A stretch of 64,000 nt of DNA from Onchidella celtica (GCA_963931925.1 OZ007575.1:47112221-47176220), one strand, 5' to 3'. Counted from the first letter of the stretch, positions 22,493 through 34,185 are shown. Numbers and translations are program-made. The notes: generated by a model from the letters alone, not told the origin.

Positions 22493-23683
22493 TGTCACAA
22501 ATCCCAGACTGGGAAATGTAATAGTTTATGACAGGACGACAATCACGAACAAACAAGTTTAACACTTAACAAAACAACCCATCAGACTCACACATTTATT
22601 AAACATAATTATACATATAATAGCGCAATTACATATATTATATTATTGAAATGACTGCCGTACAACGGCCTTATTCTCACACACACGCTCCCTCGGATCC
22701 ACAATCCGGTAGTTACTCCTAAAGGCACTTCGGCCTCAGCCTCTCCCCTCAGGGTCTTAATAGTACATTAATGATTCACTGGCACCGCAGTCTCTCAATA
22801 TCACCTTCCTATTGTCATACACCTTAGCACTCCCCTAGCACCTCAGCAGGGCAATAACACATTATTATTTCCATAGCCATCAACATGGCAACAACATAAT
22901 ATCAGTTCACTAGCCTATCAACATGGCAACAACATAGTATCTCATTCACTCTCATATCTACGTCCCTGCCCGTGGCCTGACTGCCACGACTTTATGTGCC
23001 TCCACTGTCCTACACTGACAGCCTCACTTCTGGCCTATGTGTGGCCTCCGGCCCTATGCTGGCCTATCCCCTGTGCTCATCGAGGTGGCTCTGCGGCCCG
23101 TCCCCGACACCTACAAGAATAACATTACATTGGTATAATACCCTACCATTTCTATTCACTCCACCTCTCCTTACAACCCATGAAGCGTACACACACTAGT
23201 TCACCTTCCACTCACCACACATCTTACGGTAACACACTTCCATCGGAGTACACACTACTCACTCGCGCTACAAATCCATGAACTCACTTTCATCTATCGC
23301 TCGTGGCGTACATTGCTATATCCAATATCAAGGACTTCCACATTCCTCACATATACTTATTCACATCATGGTAATAGACGAATATAATATAATACATCAA
23401 TCATAATAATCAATCAACATTCTACGTACCAGTCATAACTGGAAAGACTTTCTCCTAGTCTTCTCGACTGCTCCCTTTATGTCTGCCCGATGGGCTATTA
23501 TTCACAGATCCGCTCCCTAGGACCTTCTAACTTGCAGTGATAGTTATACAGCGCTTTCGCCTCCTTCAGACCCCCTCCCACTACTCACAACAGCACTCTT
23601 AACTTGCTGTCTACTGTGAGTCATTCTTACTCTACACCGGCTCTGTAGCAATCCCCTTAATTGCACTCACTCCACTCGTGACA
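22493..23683 (-). repeat. 3' LTR of element B (left in window)
   Basis: 1191 bp, TGTCAC...GTGACA termini, reverse of the A-type LTR. It differs from the other B LTR at about 23309 (T/C) and at two sites near 23603 and 23639. Confidence 0.95.
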
Positions 23684-23703
23684 TCATCCCCCACCCCAAA
23701 AAT
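23684..23703 (-). promoter_or_regulatory. Polypurine tract of element B
   Basis: On the minus strand a run reading TTTGGGGTGGGGGATGA lies directly before the 3' LTR, the expected position of the plus-strand primer. The same tract precedes the right LTR of A at about 32034-32054. Confidence 0.8.
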
Positions 23704-24037
23704 ATTATTGCAATTAATTTCAAATCGCATCAAGATGACTGTCAACGAGTGAGCGTGAGCAATACCTACACTAGAAAATGACCTAGCAGTTCCCCTAGTA
23801 TATAAAATACCGAAATCAGGGGAAAATATGGGGATCAATATGGCCTGCAATATGCATATATGTGTCACATCATAAATAGCTAACTAAACACAATACTTAA
23901 TACAGAATCAAAAACCATTCAACCTATCAACCATTCTTCATATCATATTTATAATGTCAATATTTTAAAGTCGACTCATTCACACAGATCCTGTCAATGT
24001 TCCTGTCCTCCGATGTATAAGCTGCTGAACTCTTGCC

Positions 24038-27000
24038 CTAGGCTCGACTAAGGTAGTCGGCGATATGATTGCTGGTTCCTGGAATTGGTTGAATAACGAA
24101 GGTATACGGCTGCAAAGCCCATGCCCATCTAGACAAGCGTGGGCTGGACGAACGATTCTTCGACAAAAATGTCAGTGGCTTGTGGTCTGTCTGGATACAA
24201 AATTCTCGTCCCATGAGATAACGTCCTAGTTTCTGGACGGACCAGACAATGGCAAGACACTCACGCTCTATCACAGAATACTTTCTTTCTCTCTGCAATA
24301 ACTTCCTACTGACATAACATACAGGATGGAGACATTCGTTCTTCTCCTGTAGAAGACAAGCGCCGACACCAGAGTCCGACGCATCCGTTCTGAGGATAAA
24401 ATTAGATCGAAAATCGGGTAATATCAAAATGGGTGACGATGATAATGCTGTCACCAAATTATCAAATGATGTCTGACATTCAGACGTCCACTGGACCTTA
24501 TCGGGTTGTCCCTTCTTAGTAAGGTCAGTAAGAGAAGATGACAAGGAGGAAAAATTTGGAATGAACTTTCTGTAATAATTTAAAATTCCCACTAAGCTTC
24601 TGACTTGTTTCTTTGTTTTTGGGATTTGCAACCCTACTAACTTGTCAATTTTTGTTTCTTCAGGTCTCTGAACACCTCTACCCACAATATGTCCTAAGAA
24701 TACTATCTCAGGACATGCCAATTCCATCTTTGCGGGTTTAGCGGTTAACCCAAAATGACGTAATCGTTGAAAAATTACTGTTAGTGTCTGAATATGATCA
24801 GACCATGTCGACGTATGGCATGCTATATCGTCAAAGAATGACACGACATTAGGTATGTCCTTCAACACTAATCTCATTAATCGTGCAAACGTCGCTGGCG
24901 CGTTTACCAACCCAAATGGCATGACCTTAAATTGGAATAATCCAATGGGCGTTTGAAACGCCGTGTATTGTTTAGACTCCTCAGTAAGCGGGATTTCCCC
25001 ATACCCTTTCGTCAAATCTATCTTGGAAAACCACGTGGACCCGGCCAATGAAGCTATTAATTCCTCCTGAAACGGAATAGGCTCCCTATCGCCTATCGTA
25101 ATAGTGTTCAGTCTTCGAAAGTCAATACAGAACCGCACCGATCCATCAAGTTTTTTCACGAGGACGATGGGTGATGAATACGGCGATGTTGATGGTTCTA
25201 TCACATCTAACTTCAACATTGACTCAACTTCCTTTATGACTCTATCTCTCGAAGAGAAAGGCAGCGGATACGGTCTAAGAAATACTGGCTTATCCGAAGT
25301 CAACTTTATTTGGTGCTGGATCACCGTAGTGCGACCCGGCAAATCCGTAACAACATCCGGAAATGACGCTAACAGGGTCTCAAGTTCCCTACTCCTTGAA
25401 CTCGTAAGGTCAGGGTTAATTTTTTCGTCCCTGTAACCTTGTGTCGCAGTTAACTCCGGCAATTGAATTTGTAACTCCTCCTGCGCCTCGGTGTCGCTTA
25501 CGTCACAGTCCAACTGGTCTACGACCCCCGTACAAGCCGTAGAGAAGACAGTCTCCTTTGGTCTTGTCTGTGCACACAGATACTGTGGTCTCTCATAAAA
25601 TCTCTGTAGCATATTAACATGGAAAACCTTACTCGCTCCATCAATGTGGATAGCGTAATCTACCTTCGAAACAACTCGCTCAATAACATAAGGACCTTTC
25701 CATGTCATCAATAACTTATTATGGTCCGTAGGTAACAACAACAGAACCTTGTCTCCTGGCTTAAAAATTCTGAGTTTGGAACCTCTGTCTTTATAGTCTT
25801 TTGCTCTTTTCGAAGCGATACCCGAAGCTTCTTCTGCTATAGTGCGCGCTGAAGATAGTCTTTCTCTTAAATCAACAAGGTACTGAAACACCGAAATCTG
25901 CTCATCGTCTCCCGATGATGGCGACGTCATCATGTCCCGAAGAACATCAGTTGGGCCCCTAGGACTACGACCGTACATCATTTCGAACGGCGAGAATCCC
26001 GTTGACTCCTGCCGTACCTCTCTGTACGCGAATAACACTGCAGGGATATATCTATCCCAATCTTTAGGGCGATCAGCAGCTACCTTACGCAGCATCGACT
26101 TTAACGTCGAGTTCAATCTCTCGCACATGCCATTAGCCTGCGGATGATAAGGGGTGGTAGTGATGGGTTGTATGCTGAATAAGCGGAACAATTCCTTCAT
26201 CATCTGCGACGTAAATTGCGCGCCCCTATCAGACAGAATTTGCTCTGGTATTCCTACCCTAGCGAAAATTGCAAACAACGCTTCCGCGACTGCCTCAGAC
26301 GTTATGGTCCGCAGAGGAACCGCCTCTGGCCATCTCGTAGCATTACATATGACCGTTAAGAAAAATCGATTCCCCCTATCGGTCGCTGGGTGAATGGGGC
26401 CAACAAGGTCTATCGAGACCTTTTTAAACGGTTCCGAGACCGTGGGGATCTTCTGAAGAGGAGCCTGGGGTGTACGACCCTTATGCGTCGTCTTTTGGCA
26501 CGCACTGCACGTCTTACAATAGACCTGCACATCTCTGTGGATCGATGGCCAGTAAAAATTTTTAAGAACCCTTTCTTTGGTTCTAGCTATCCCCATATGA
26601 CCCGCTAATGGGACATCATGTGCCAAATGCAATACTGTTGCGATCAGCAACGCTGGCACAACGACCTGCTTTAAAATGGAGGACACCGTTACATACTTAC
26701 GGAACAGAATGCCCCCCTGGACAAAAAAAGAAGATGACCCGTTTTTATATTTCCTCGTTTTCTCGGTTCGCGCTTCCCCAAAACATGGGTTTAATGATGG
26801 GTCCTCCCTTTGCAATCTCGCCAAGCGCTCTGGCGTGATATCTAGGTTGACCGCTGGCGTCGCCAAAGGTCTAATCTTATCTTTATCTGCTACCCGCCGA
26901 CGTGTTTCGACCGCGGCGCAAAAGTCAATACCTTTTGATTGCGACCATGCTTGCACGTTCTCATCGGAAGGGGAAACCACCCGTGATACATTCCCAATGA

Positions 27001-28738
27001 TGAGCTGGGCGCCTGGAAAACAACCAACGACTGCTTCGACTTCCCCGCTAAGGAAAGGTGTATCTATCATTATTCTTGCCATGGGTAATTTCTCAATGGC
27101 CCCCGAAAATTGGATGCACGGGACAGTCTCACCTGTAAGCTGTGAATCCCGAATGCAATCCCTATGCACTCCCACAACGGTAGATCCTGTATCTCGTAAA
27201 ACCGAGACCGGTTCGTCCCCAACAAACCCCGGATAAACCCTAAGACCACCTCCTGTATGACATGAATTTATAACGGGGATCTTTCTCCCACAAGGTAAAA
27301 CACCGGAAGATAATAACTTCTCACAACTGGGACACTTAGAATACTGTCCGCCTCCGTTGTCCGATGTAACACACGCAGCCGCATGATGAAATTTATTTGG
27401 GGAACATGGACTGGAGCTACTGTCCACGTTCGCCGCTATCCTACCTGCAGGGCAGTTCACGCTGATGTGATCCGCTCTACCGCAGTTCCAACACTTCGCG
27501 GCCCTACACTCGCGCGAAAAGTGACCCGCGCGTCCGCAAGTCCAACACTCCGCTCCCTGTGCTGCCCTAGGCCTGGGTCCCCGTGACCCCTCGCGACCGG
27601 AACTAAAGTCCCTATGCCGTCGGTCATCGGCAAAGGTCACAAATCGCCCCCGGCCATTACCGCGACCTAGCCCTCCTGCTCGGTCAAACTTACCGGATCC
27701 ATATGCCGGTGATTGGTGATAGCCCCTGTGCTGCCCCTGGGCTTGCCCGCTATAGGCACCACGCTGACGCGACCTGTCCCTAAGTCCTGCCGGCGACCCC
27801 TCGACAACGGCGACGTATCCAGCATCTTGGACGTACGCCCTGGCGACTGGTTTGGACGGATGCGCCGTACGGTATGCCTCCGCCAACTTAGACGCCTCCT
27901 GCACCGTCGCGGGTTCGTTCTCTTTCAGGAAAGCCACCAGATCTTTGTGGCACGACGCGTATAGCTGGTCACGGATCATTAAGTCTTTCAGTTTAGCAAA
28001 GTCCGTGCCCACATGCGCCAAGTCTACCCAGTTCGCGAAATACTCCGTTAGTCTCGCGACGAAGGCAGCAAAGTCCTCCCTGGTATCTGCACGTGCTCGC
28101 CTAAACTGCTCCCGGAAATATTCCTCGGTACGCGCAAATCGGCGAAGCAGCAAAGCCTTCAGCTTATCGTAATCTTGCACGTCTTCGCGCTGTAGCTCTT
28201 TAAAGTAGGTTAACGCTCGCCCCTGCAATAGTGATGCCAGGTACGTGGCCCATAATTCCTTATTTTCCCCCCATTGCAATTGTGCGTTCAGTTCGAACCT
28301 GTAAAGGAAGGCGTCTATGTCGTCCTTCCGGTCGTCGAACGTAGGGAGCTTAATCCTAACGCCACCTTTATTGTGTACCTGCCGCTCAACTGTTTCTGTT
28401 GGCGCATTCTTTTTGATTTCCAACTCGGCGATCTTTACTTGCGCCTCTATCTCCTTTAACCTTATCTCCCTTTCCTGCTCCCTATCCTGTCTCTCCTGTC
28501 GCTGAGCTTCTAACTCCTTTAACTTAAACTCTCTTTCCTGCTCCTTATCCTTAGCCTCTCTCTCCTGTTGCTTAAACTCCCTTTCCTCCTCCTGAGCCTT
28601 AGCCTCTTTTTCTCGCTCTCTATCCTTAGCACGCTCATCGCGCAAATCCGCCTGCTGTTCTTTAATCCAGCCGCGTAGCTCTTCTCCCTCCAGGCCAAGT
28701 TCCTTACCCAACTTCATTAGTTGTTGGAGTTCCGCCAT
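24038..28738 (-). CDS. Gag-Pol polyprotein of element B (gag-PR-IN-RT-RNase H), intact
   Basis: An uninterrupted 1566-residue frame. Domains by approximate residue: charged coiled-coil repeats 20-110; gag 120-330; two CCHC knuckles 396-425; protease DTGST 516; integrase HHCC domain 712-745 and D,D-35-E core 777-873; WKGPYVI GPY/F module near 1020; RT with FCIDFRRLNT near 1203 and FFDD near 1301; RNase H with TDAS (1451), the IERE segment and QTDHKPL; C-terminal IADYLSRA. Integrase precedes RT, as in Ty1/copia and Gmr1-like elements, while the RT, GPY/F and RNase H sequences are Ty3/gypsy-like. One oddity is Gly in KGYGEIPL where element A has Trp. No frameshift separates gag from pol, so how gag is made in excess is not evident. 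Confidence 0.95.
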   Translation of the reverse strand: MAELQQLMKLGKELGLEGEELRGWIKEQQADLRDERAKDREREKEAKAQEEEREFKQQEREAKDKEQEREFKLKELEAQRQERQDREQEREIRLKEIEAQVKIAELEIKKNAPTETVERQVHNKGGVRIKLPTFDDRKDDIDAFLYRFELNAQLQWGENKELWATYLASLLQGRALTYFKELQREDVQDYDKLKALLLRRFARTEEYFREQFRRARADTREDFAAFVARLTEYFANWVDLAHVGTDFAKLKDLMIRDQLYASCHKDLVAFLKENEPATVQEASKLAEAYRTAHPSKPVARAYVQDAGYVAVVEGSPAGLRDRSRQRGAYSGQAQGQHRGYHQSPAYGSGKFDRAGGLGRGNGRGRFVTFADDRRHRDFSSGREGSRGPRPRAAQGAECWTCGRAGHFSRECRAAKCWNCGRADHISVNCPAGRIAANVDSSSSPCSPNKFHHAAACVTSDNGGGQYSKCPSCEKLLSSGVLPCGRKIPVINSCHTGGGLRVYPGFVGDEPVSVLRDTGSTVVGVHRDCIRDSQLTGETVPCIQFSGAIEKLPMARIMIDTPFLSGEVEAVVGCFPGAQLIIGNVSRVVSPSDENVQAWSQSKGIDFCAAVETRRRVADKDKIRPLATPAVNLDITPERLARLQREDPSLNPCFGEARTEKTRKYKNGSSSFFVQGGILFRKYVTVSSILKQVVVPALLIATVLHLAHDVPLAGHMGIARTKERVLKNFYWPSIHRDVQVYCKTCSACQKTTHKGRTPQAPLQKIPTVSEPFKKVSIDLVGPIHPATDRGNRFFLTVICNATRWPEAVPLRTITSEAVAEALFAIFARVGIPEQILSDRGAQFTSQMMKELFRLFSIQPITTTPYHPQANGMCERLNSTLKSMLRKVAADRPKDWDRYIPAVLFAYREVRQESTGFSPFEMMYGRSPRGPTDVLRDMMTSPSSGDDEQISVFQYLVDLRERLSSARTIAEEASGIASKRAKDYKDRGSKLRIFKPGDKVLLLLPTDHNKLLMTWKGPYVIERVVSKVDYAIHIDGASKVFHVNMLQRFYERPQYLCAQTRPKETVFSTACTGVVDQLDCDVSDTEAQEELQIQLPELTATQGYRDEKINPDLTSSRSRELETLLASFPDVVTDLPGRTTVIQHQIKLTSDKPVFLRPYPLPFSSRDRVIKEVESMLKLDVIEPSTSPYSSPIVLVKKLDGSVRFCIDFRRLNTITIGDREPIPFQEELIASLAGSTWFSKIDLTKGYGEIPLTEESKQYTAFQTPIGLFQFKVMPFGLVNAPATFARLMRLVLKDIPNVVSFFDDIACHTSTWSDHIQTLTVIFQRLRHFGLTAKPAKMELACPEIVFLGHIVGRGVQRPEETKIDKLVGLQIPKTKKQVRSLVGILNYYRKFIPNFSSLSSSLTDLTKKGQPDKVQWTSECQTSFDNLVTALSSSPILILPDFRSNFILRTDASDSGVGACLLQEKNECLHPVCYVSRKLLQRERKYSVIERECLAIVWSVQKLGRYLMGREFCIQTDHKPLTFLSKNRSSSPRLSRWAWALQPYTFVIQPIPGTSNHIADYLSRA

Positions 28739-29660
28739 TTCACAGATTTATGGTTATGGTATATATTTAAAAAACGGCTAACCTGTCGGTATGATAACTA
28801 ACGACACGACCAGAGACCTGAGATCACACCAGATATAACAATACCCAATTGTCCCAAATACAATTCAGAAATTTACCTTTACAGCACAACTAATTCTATA
28901 TCTATAAAATGCCTAGCACTATTAATTATAAAAGAAACTAGAAACGACAAGAATGAAGAAATACAGTAGAAGGACCACAAGTACGTCAAGGACAACGAAC
29001 CAGACTAGGACAAAGCTTCTACAAAAAAAAACTATAATGGAAAAAAAAAATGCAACCTACTACGCCGATTACACAACACGGTACGACCGAGAACAGAGTC
29101 TGAAAAAAAAGAACGTATCTATAGATAGGTAGAAAGAGGGACAAGAGAATACGTCTTCCTGCGGAACAGAGAAGATATCGACGCTACAACTAAACAATAT
29201 TACAGGTCCCTACAGAACTGTTCACTGTGATGAACGAAGTTCCAAAGTTTACCACACCTTTTTAAAAGGATAAACTAAGTTCAACACAGCAAACCCGCGC
29301 CACCGCCCGTATAATCTATAACGACAACAAAAACAGCAAAAACAGGGAAAAAGACAGATTAAAGGAACAGCCCACAATCCAGGGCACAAAAATTTTGACT
29401 TTTACTTAACTTTGACCCTAGATTTCAATTTCTCCCCTTCCTCGGAGCTCTGGCTGCTTGACCTCTACAGGCTGGCACGCACACTCTGCAGAAATTTAAG
29501 TACACATTAATACATATTCATAGCAATACATGCATCAATACATATTATTACTCATAAACATACATAAATCATATCATCATGAAATTTCCATTCATCCCAC
29601 GAACAAAGACAACAGCACGAATTCCTAGCACAACAGAAAAACAACTAGATATAACGAATA
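28739..29660 (-). other. Untranslated leader of element B
   Basis: About 0.9 kb between primer binding site and the gag ATG, homologous to the leaders of A and C. It contains only short frames. Confidence 0.7.
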
Positions 29661-29728
29661 CACAATGTCAAAATGACCACAGTGTCACAACGGACGAGCC
29701 CCCAGTGTCACAACGGACGAGCCCCCAG
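29661..29728 (-). promoter_or_regulatory. Primer binding site of element B, duplicated plus partial third unit
   Basis: On the minus strand the LTR is followed by TGGGGGCTCGTCCGTT, a repeat of the LTR end GTGACAC, a second identical site, and then another GTGACACTG. The site is complementary to the tRNA-Pro 3' end over its first 14 bases. Confidence 0.82.
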
Positions 29729-30919
29729 TGTCACAAATCCCAGACTGGGAAATGTAATAGTTTATGACAGGACGACAATCACGAACAAACAAGTTTAACA
29801 CTTAACAAAACAACCCATCAGACTCACACATTTATTAAACATAATTATACATATAATAGCGCAATTACATATATTATATTATTGAAATGACTGCCGTACA
29901 ACGGCCTTATTCTCACACACACGCTCCCTCGGATCCACAATCCGGTAGTTACTCCTAAAGGCACTTCGGCCTCAGCCTCTCCCCTCAGGGTCTTAATAGT
30001 ACATTAATGATTCACTGGCACCGCAGTCTCTCAATATCACCTTCCTATTGTCATACACCTTAGCACTCCCCTAGCACCTCAGCAGGGCAATAACACATTA
30101 TTATTTCCATAGCCATCAACATGGCAACAACATAATATCAGTTCACTAGCCTATCAACATGGCAACAACATAGTATCTCATTCACTCTCATATCTACGTC
30201 CCTGCCCGTGGCCTGACTGCCACGACTTTATGTGCCTCCACTGTCCTACACTGACAGCCTCACTTCTGGCCTATGTGTGGCCTCCGGCCCTATGCTGGCC
30301 TATCCCCTGTGCTCATCGAGGTGGCTCTGCGGCCCGTCCCCGACACCTACAAGAATAACATTACATTGGTATAATACCCTACCATTTCTATTCACTCCAC
30401 CTCTCCTTACAACCCATGAAGCGTACACACACTAGTTCACCTTCCACTCACCACACATCTTACGGTAACACACTTCCATCGGAGTACACACTACTCACTC
30501 GCGCTACAAATCCATGAACTCACTTTCATCTATCGCTCGTGGCGCACATTGCTATATCCAATATCAAGGACTTCCACATTCCTCACATATACTTATTCAC
30601 ATCATGGTAATAGACGAATATAATATAATACATCAATCATAATAATCAATCAACATTCTACGTACCAGTCATAACTGGAAAGACTTTCTCCTAGTCTTCT
30701 CGACTGCTCCCTTTATGTCTGCCCGATGGGCTATTATTCACAGATCCGCTCCCTAGGACCTTCTAACTTGCAGTGATAGTTATACAGCGCTTTCGCCTCC
30801 TTCAGACCCCCTCCCACTACTCACAACAGCACGCTTAACTTGCTGTCTACTGTGAGTCATTCTTACTCTACACCCGCTCTGTAGCAATCCCCTTAATTGC
30901 ACTCACTCCACTCGTGACA
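29729..30919 (-). repeat. 5' LTR of element B (right in window)
   Basis: 1191 bp and nearly identical to 22493-23683. It is followed at 30920 by the second ATACG, after which the RT frame of element A resumes. Confidence 0.95.
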
Positions 30920-30924
30920 ATACG

Positions 30925-31698
30925 TCGACATGGTCTGATCATATTCAGACACTAACAGTAATTTTTCAACGATTACGCCAGTTTGGGCTAACTGCTAAAC
31001 CCGCAAAGATGGATTTGGCATGTCCAGAGATAGTATTCTTAGGACATATCGTGGGTAGAGGTGTTCAGAGACCTGAAGTAACAAAAATTGACAAGTTAGT
31101 AGGGTTGCAAATCCCAAAAACAAAGAAACAAGTCAGAAGCTTAGTGGGTATTTTAAATTATTACAGAAAGTTCATTCCAAATTTTTCCTCCTTGTCATCT
31201 TCTCTTACTGACCTTACTAAGAAGGGACAACCCGATAAGGTCCAGTGGACGTCTGAATGTCAGACAGCATTTGATAATTTGGTGACAGCATTATCATCGT
31301 CACCCATTCTGATATTACCCGATTTTCGATCTAATTTTATCCTCAGAACGGATGCGTCGGACTCTGGTGTCGGCGCTTGTCTTCTACAGGAGAAGAACGA
31401 ATGTCTCCATCCTGTATGTTATGTCAGTAGGAAGTTATTGCAGAGAGAAAGAAAGTATTCTGTGATAGAGCGTGAGTGTCTTGCCATTGTCTGGTCCGTC
31501 CAGAAATTGGGACGTTATCTCATGGGACGAGAATTTTGTATCCAGACAGACCACAAGCCACTGACATTTTTGTCGAAGAATCGTTCGTCCAGCCCACGCT
31601 TGTCTAGATGGGCATTGGCTTTGCAGCCGTATACCTTCGTTATTCAACCAATTCCAGGAACCAGCAATCATATCGCCGACTACCTTAGTCGAGCCTAG
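30925..31698 (+). CDS. Gag-Pol polyprotein of element A, second part (end of RT, RNase H)
   Basis: Continues the frame broken at 22492: the codon after the left ATACG is TCG at 30925. It encodes the RT thumb/connection (PEIVFLGHIVG) and an RNase H domain with TDASDSGVG, the IERECLAIVW segment and QTDHKPLTFL, which supply the acidic catalytic residues. The protein ends IADYLSRA at the TAG. Without B the polyprotein would be about 1559 residues, close to B's 1566. Confidence 0.92.
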   Translation, partial: STWSDHIQTLTVIFQRLRQFGLTAKPAKMDLACPEIVFLGHIVGRGVQRPEVTKIDKLVGLQIPKTKKQVRSLVGILNYYRKFIPNFSSLSSSLTDLTKKGQPDKVQWTSECQTAFDNLVTALSSSPILILPDFRSNFILRTDASDSGVGACLLQEKNECLHPVCYVSRKLLQRERKYSVIERECLAIVWSVQKLGRYLMGREFCIQTDHKPLTFLSKNRSSSPRLSRWALALQPYTFVIQPIPGTSNHIADYLSRA

Positions 31699-32054
31699 GG
31701 CAAGATTTCAGGAGCTTATACATCGGAGGACAGGAACATTGACAGGATCTGTGTGAATGAGTCGACTTTAAAATATTGACATTATAAATATGATATGAAG
31801 AATGGTTGATAGGTTGATTGGCTTTTGATTCTGTATTAAGTATGGTGTTTAGTTAGCTATTGATGATGTGACACATATATGCATATTGCAGACCATATTG
31901 ATCCCCATGTTTTCCCCCGATTCCGGTACTTTATATACTAGGGGAACTGCTAGGTCATTTTTTTTAGTGTACGTATTGCTCACGCTCACTCGTTGACAGT
32001 CATCTTGATGCGATTTGAAATTAATTGCATTAATTTTTTTGGGGTGGGGGATGA
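31699..32054 (+). other. 3' untranslated region and polypurine tract of element A
   Basis: Non-coding DNA between the gag-pol stop and the right LTR, ending in the tract GGGGTGGGGGATGA (about 32041-32054). Confidence 0.8.
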
Positions 32055-33247
32055 TGTCACGAGTGGAGTGAGTGCAATTAAGGGGATTGCTACAGAGCGG
32101 GTGTAGAGTAAGAAGGACTCACAGTAGACAGCAAGTTAAGCGTGCTGTTGTGAGTAGTGGGGGGGGGGGGTCTGAATGAGGCGAAAGCGCTGTATAACTA
32201 TCACTGCAAGTTAGAAGGTCCGACGGAGCGGACCTGTGAATAAGAGCCCAGCGGGCGGACATAAGTGAAAGCAGTCGGGAGACGGATGAGTGTTGTTCCA
32301 GTAATGACTGGTATGTAGAACGTTGATTGATTATTATGATTGATGTATTATATTATATTCGTCTATTACCATGATGTAAATAAGTATATGTGAGGAATGT
32401 GGAAGTCCTTGATATTGGATATAGCAATGTGCGCCATGAGCGATAGATGAAAGTGAGTTCATGGATTTGTAGCGCGAGTGAGTAGTGTGTACTCCGATGG
32501 AGGTGTGTTACCGTAAGATGTGTGGTGAGTGAAAGGTGAACTAGTGTGTGTACGCTTCATGGATTGTAAGGAGAGGTGGAGTGAATAGAAATGGTAGGGT
32601 ATTATACCAATGTAATGTTATTCTTGTAGGTGTCGGGGACGGGCCGAAGAGCCCCCTCGATGAGCACAAGGGATAGGCCAGCCTAGGGCCGGAGGCCACA
32701 CATAGGCCAGAAGTGAGGCTGTCAGTACAGGACAGTAGAGGCACATAAAGTCGTGGCAGTCAGGCCACGGACAGGGACGTAGATATGAGAGTGAATGAGA
32801 TACTATATTGTTGCCATGTTGATAGGCTAGTGAACTGATACTATGTTGTTGCCATGTTGATGGCTATGGAAATAATAATGTGTTATTGCCCTGCTGAGGT
32901 GCTAGGGGAGTGCTAAGGTGTATGACAATAGGGAGGGGATATTGAGAGACTGCGGTGCCAGTAAATTATTAATGTGCGATTAAGACCCTGAGGGGAGAGG
33001 CTGAGGCCGAAGTGCCTTTAGGAGTGACTACCGGATTGTGGATCCGCGGGAGAGTGTGTGTGAGAATAAGGCCGTTGTACGGCAGTCATTTCAATAATAT
33101 AATGTATGTAATTGCGCTATTATATGTATACTTATGTTTAATAAATGTGTGAGTCTGATGGATTGTTTTGTTAAGTGTTAAACTTGTTTGTTCGTGATTG
33201 TCGTCCTGTCATAAACTATTACATCTCCCAGTCTGGGATTTGTGACA
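32055..33247 (+). repeat. Right (3') LTR of gypsy element A
   Basis: 1193 bp with TGTCAC...GTGACA termini. Visible differences from the left LTR are one G fewer in the G-run and A instead of C near 32647. TACAT follows at 33248-33252. Confidence 0.95.
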
Positions 33248-33265
33248 TACATAACCTCCTTTAAG

Positions 33266-33615
33266 CAGGGGCAGATTTAGATGAAGACAGGCCTTGGGCT
33301 TTTCTAGTTGTGAGGCCCTCCCGATCCCCCACCCTCGCGCCTAGATGAAGATAGAAGTGTTTTAAATAATTTGAATAACGCCGATCATGGCGATAGTTTT
33401 AAAATTCAGCACCTCACAATTCCTACTGGAAGGAACATAGATAGGAAAATTATAAAAGATGTATTCAGAAAGTACAATGCGTTGTAACATCATATACGAG
33501 AAAAGGCTACGCGACTCACAAAATATTTTGCAGATTGGCCTGAGACGGCGAGGCCCCAATAGATTTTGAGGCCCCAGGCTTCAGCCTACCTAGCTTAATG
33601 ATAAATCTAGTACTG
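33266..33615. mobile_element. Possible hAT-type non-autonomous element
   Basis: The ends read CAGGGGCAGATTTAGAT and, on the reverse strand, CAGTACTAGATTTATC, giving imperfect inverted termini that start with CAG as in hAT elements. Both subterminal regions carry GAGGCCC/GGCCCC blocks. The flanking octamers CCTTTAAG and GCTTTGAC agree at five of eight positions, as an old 8-bp TSD might. No transposase is present. Confidence 0.5.
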
Positions 33616-33897
33616 GCTTTGACGGAAGAAAAAATAAAGGCCATGCAAATTTAATATGATAATTCAATGCCTTGAATGAAAGCAAACTTGTCCAACTTCG
33701 TCCGAGTTGTGTCAAGGTAGGAACGGTGACATAATTTGCATGGCAATAATTGTTTGAAATTTCCATATTGGTATACATTTTTTTGTGGCTGTAGGGAAAA
33801 CAATACTGCATAATCAAGAGACACATAAATGGATCTGGTACACAAATACATAATATTTATTTCCATGAAGCATGATATTGTCACAAATCGCTTGCTC
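33616..33897. other. Intergenic DNA, nothing recognised
   Basis: No exon, repeat family or RNA gene could be assigned. Confidence 0.5.

Positions 33898-34185
<288 letters not shown>

Larger units (their letters stand above)
22493..30919 (-). mobile_element. Complete nested Gmr1-type Ty3/gypsy retrotransposon B
   Basis: An 8427-bp element in reverse orientation inside the RT region of element A, with a perfect TSD (ATACG). Its two 1191-bp LTRs differ at about three visible positions. Its 1566-codon gag-pol frame is uninterrupted, and a primer binding site and polypurine tract are both present. By sequence it is a sister subfamily of A, not a copy of it. It looks structurally capable of autonomous transposition, although whether it is active cannot be judged from sequence. 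Confidence 0.95.
16416..33247 (+). mobile_element. Full-length Gmr1-type Ty3/gypsy retrotransposon A, split by nested element B
   Basis: The element runs from TGTCAC at 16416 to GTGACA at 33247. Removing nested element B and one copy of its TSD leaves about 8.4 kb. The order is left LTR, primer binding site, leader of about 1 kb, a single gag-pol frame (18587-22492 continuing at 30925-31698), purine tract and right LTR. The domains run gag, protease, integrase, RT, RNase H, with integrase before RT as in Gmr1-like elements of the Ty3/gypsy group. The two LTRs differ at only about two visible places, so the insertion is recent. Its coding capacity is broken only by B. Confidence 0.93.

Noticed and set aside
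25104-28505. Numerous plus-strand frames opposite the gag-pol frame of element B, and their counterparts opposite element A
   Set aside because: All are shadows of the gag-pol frames on the other strand, have no domains and are mirrored in both elements only because the elements are homologous.
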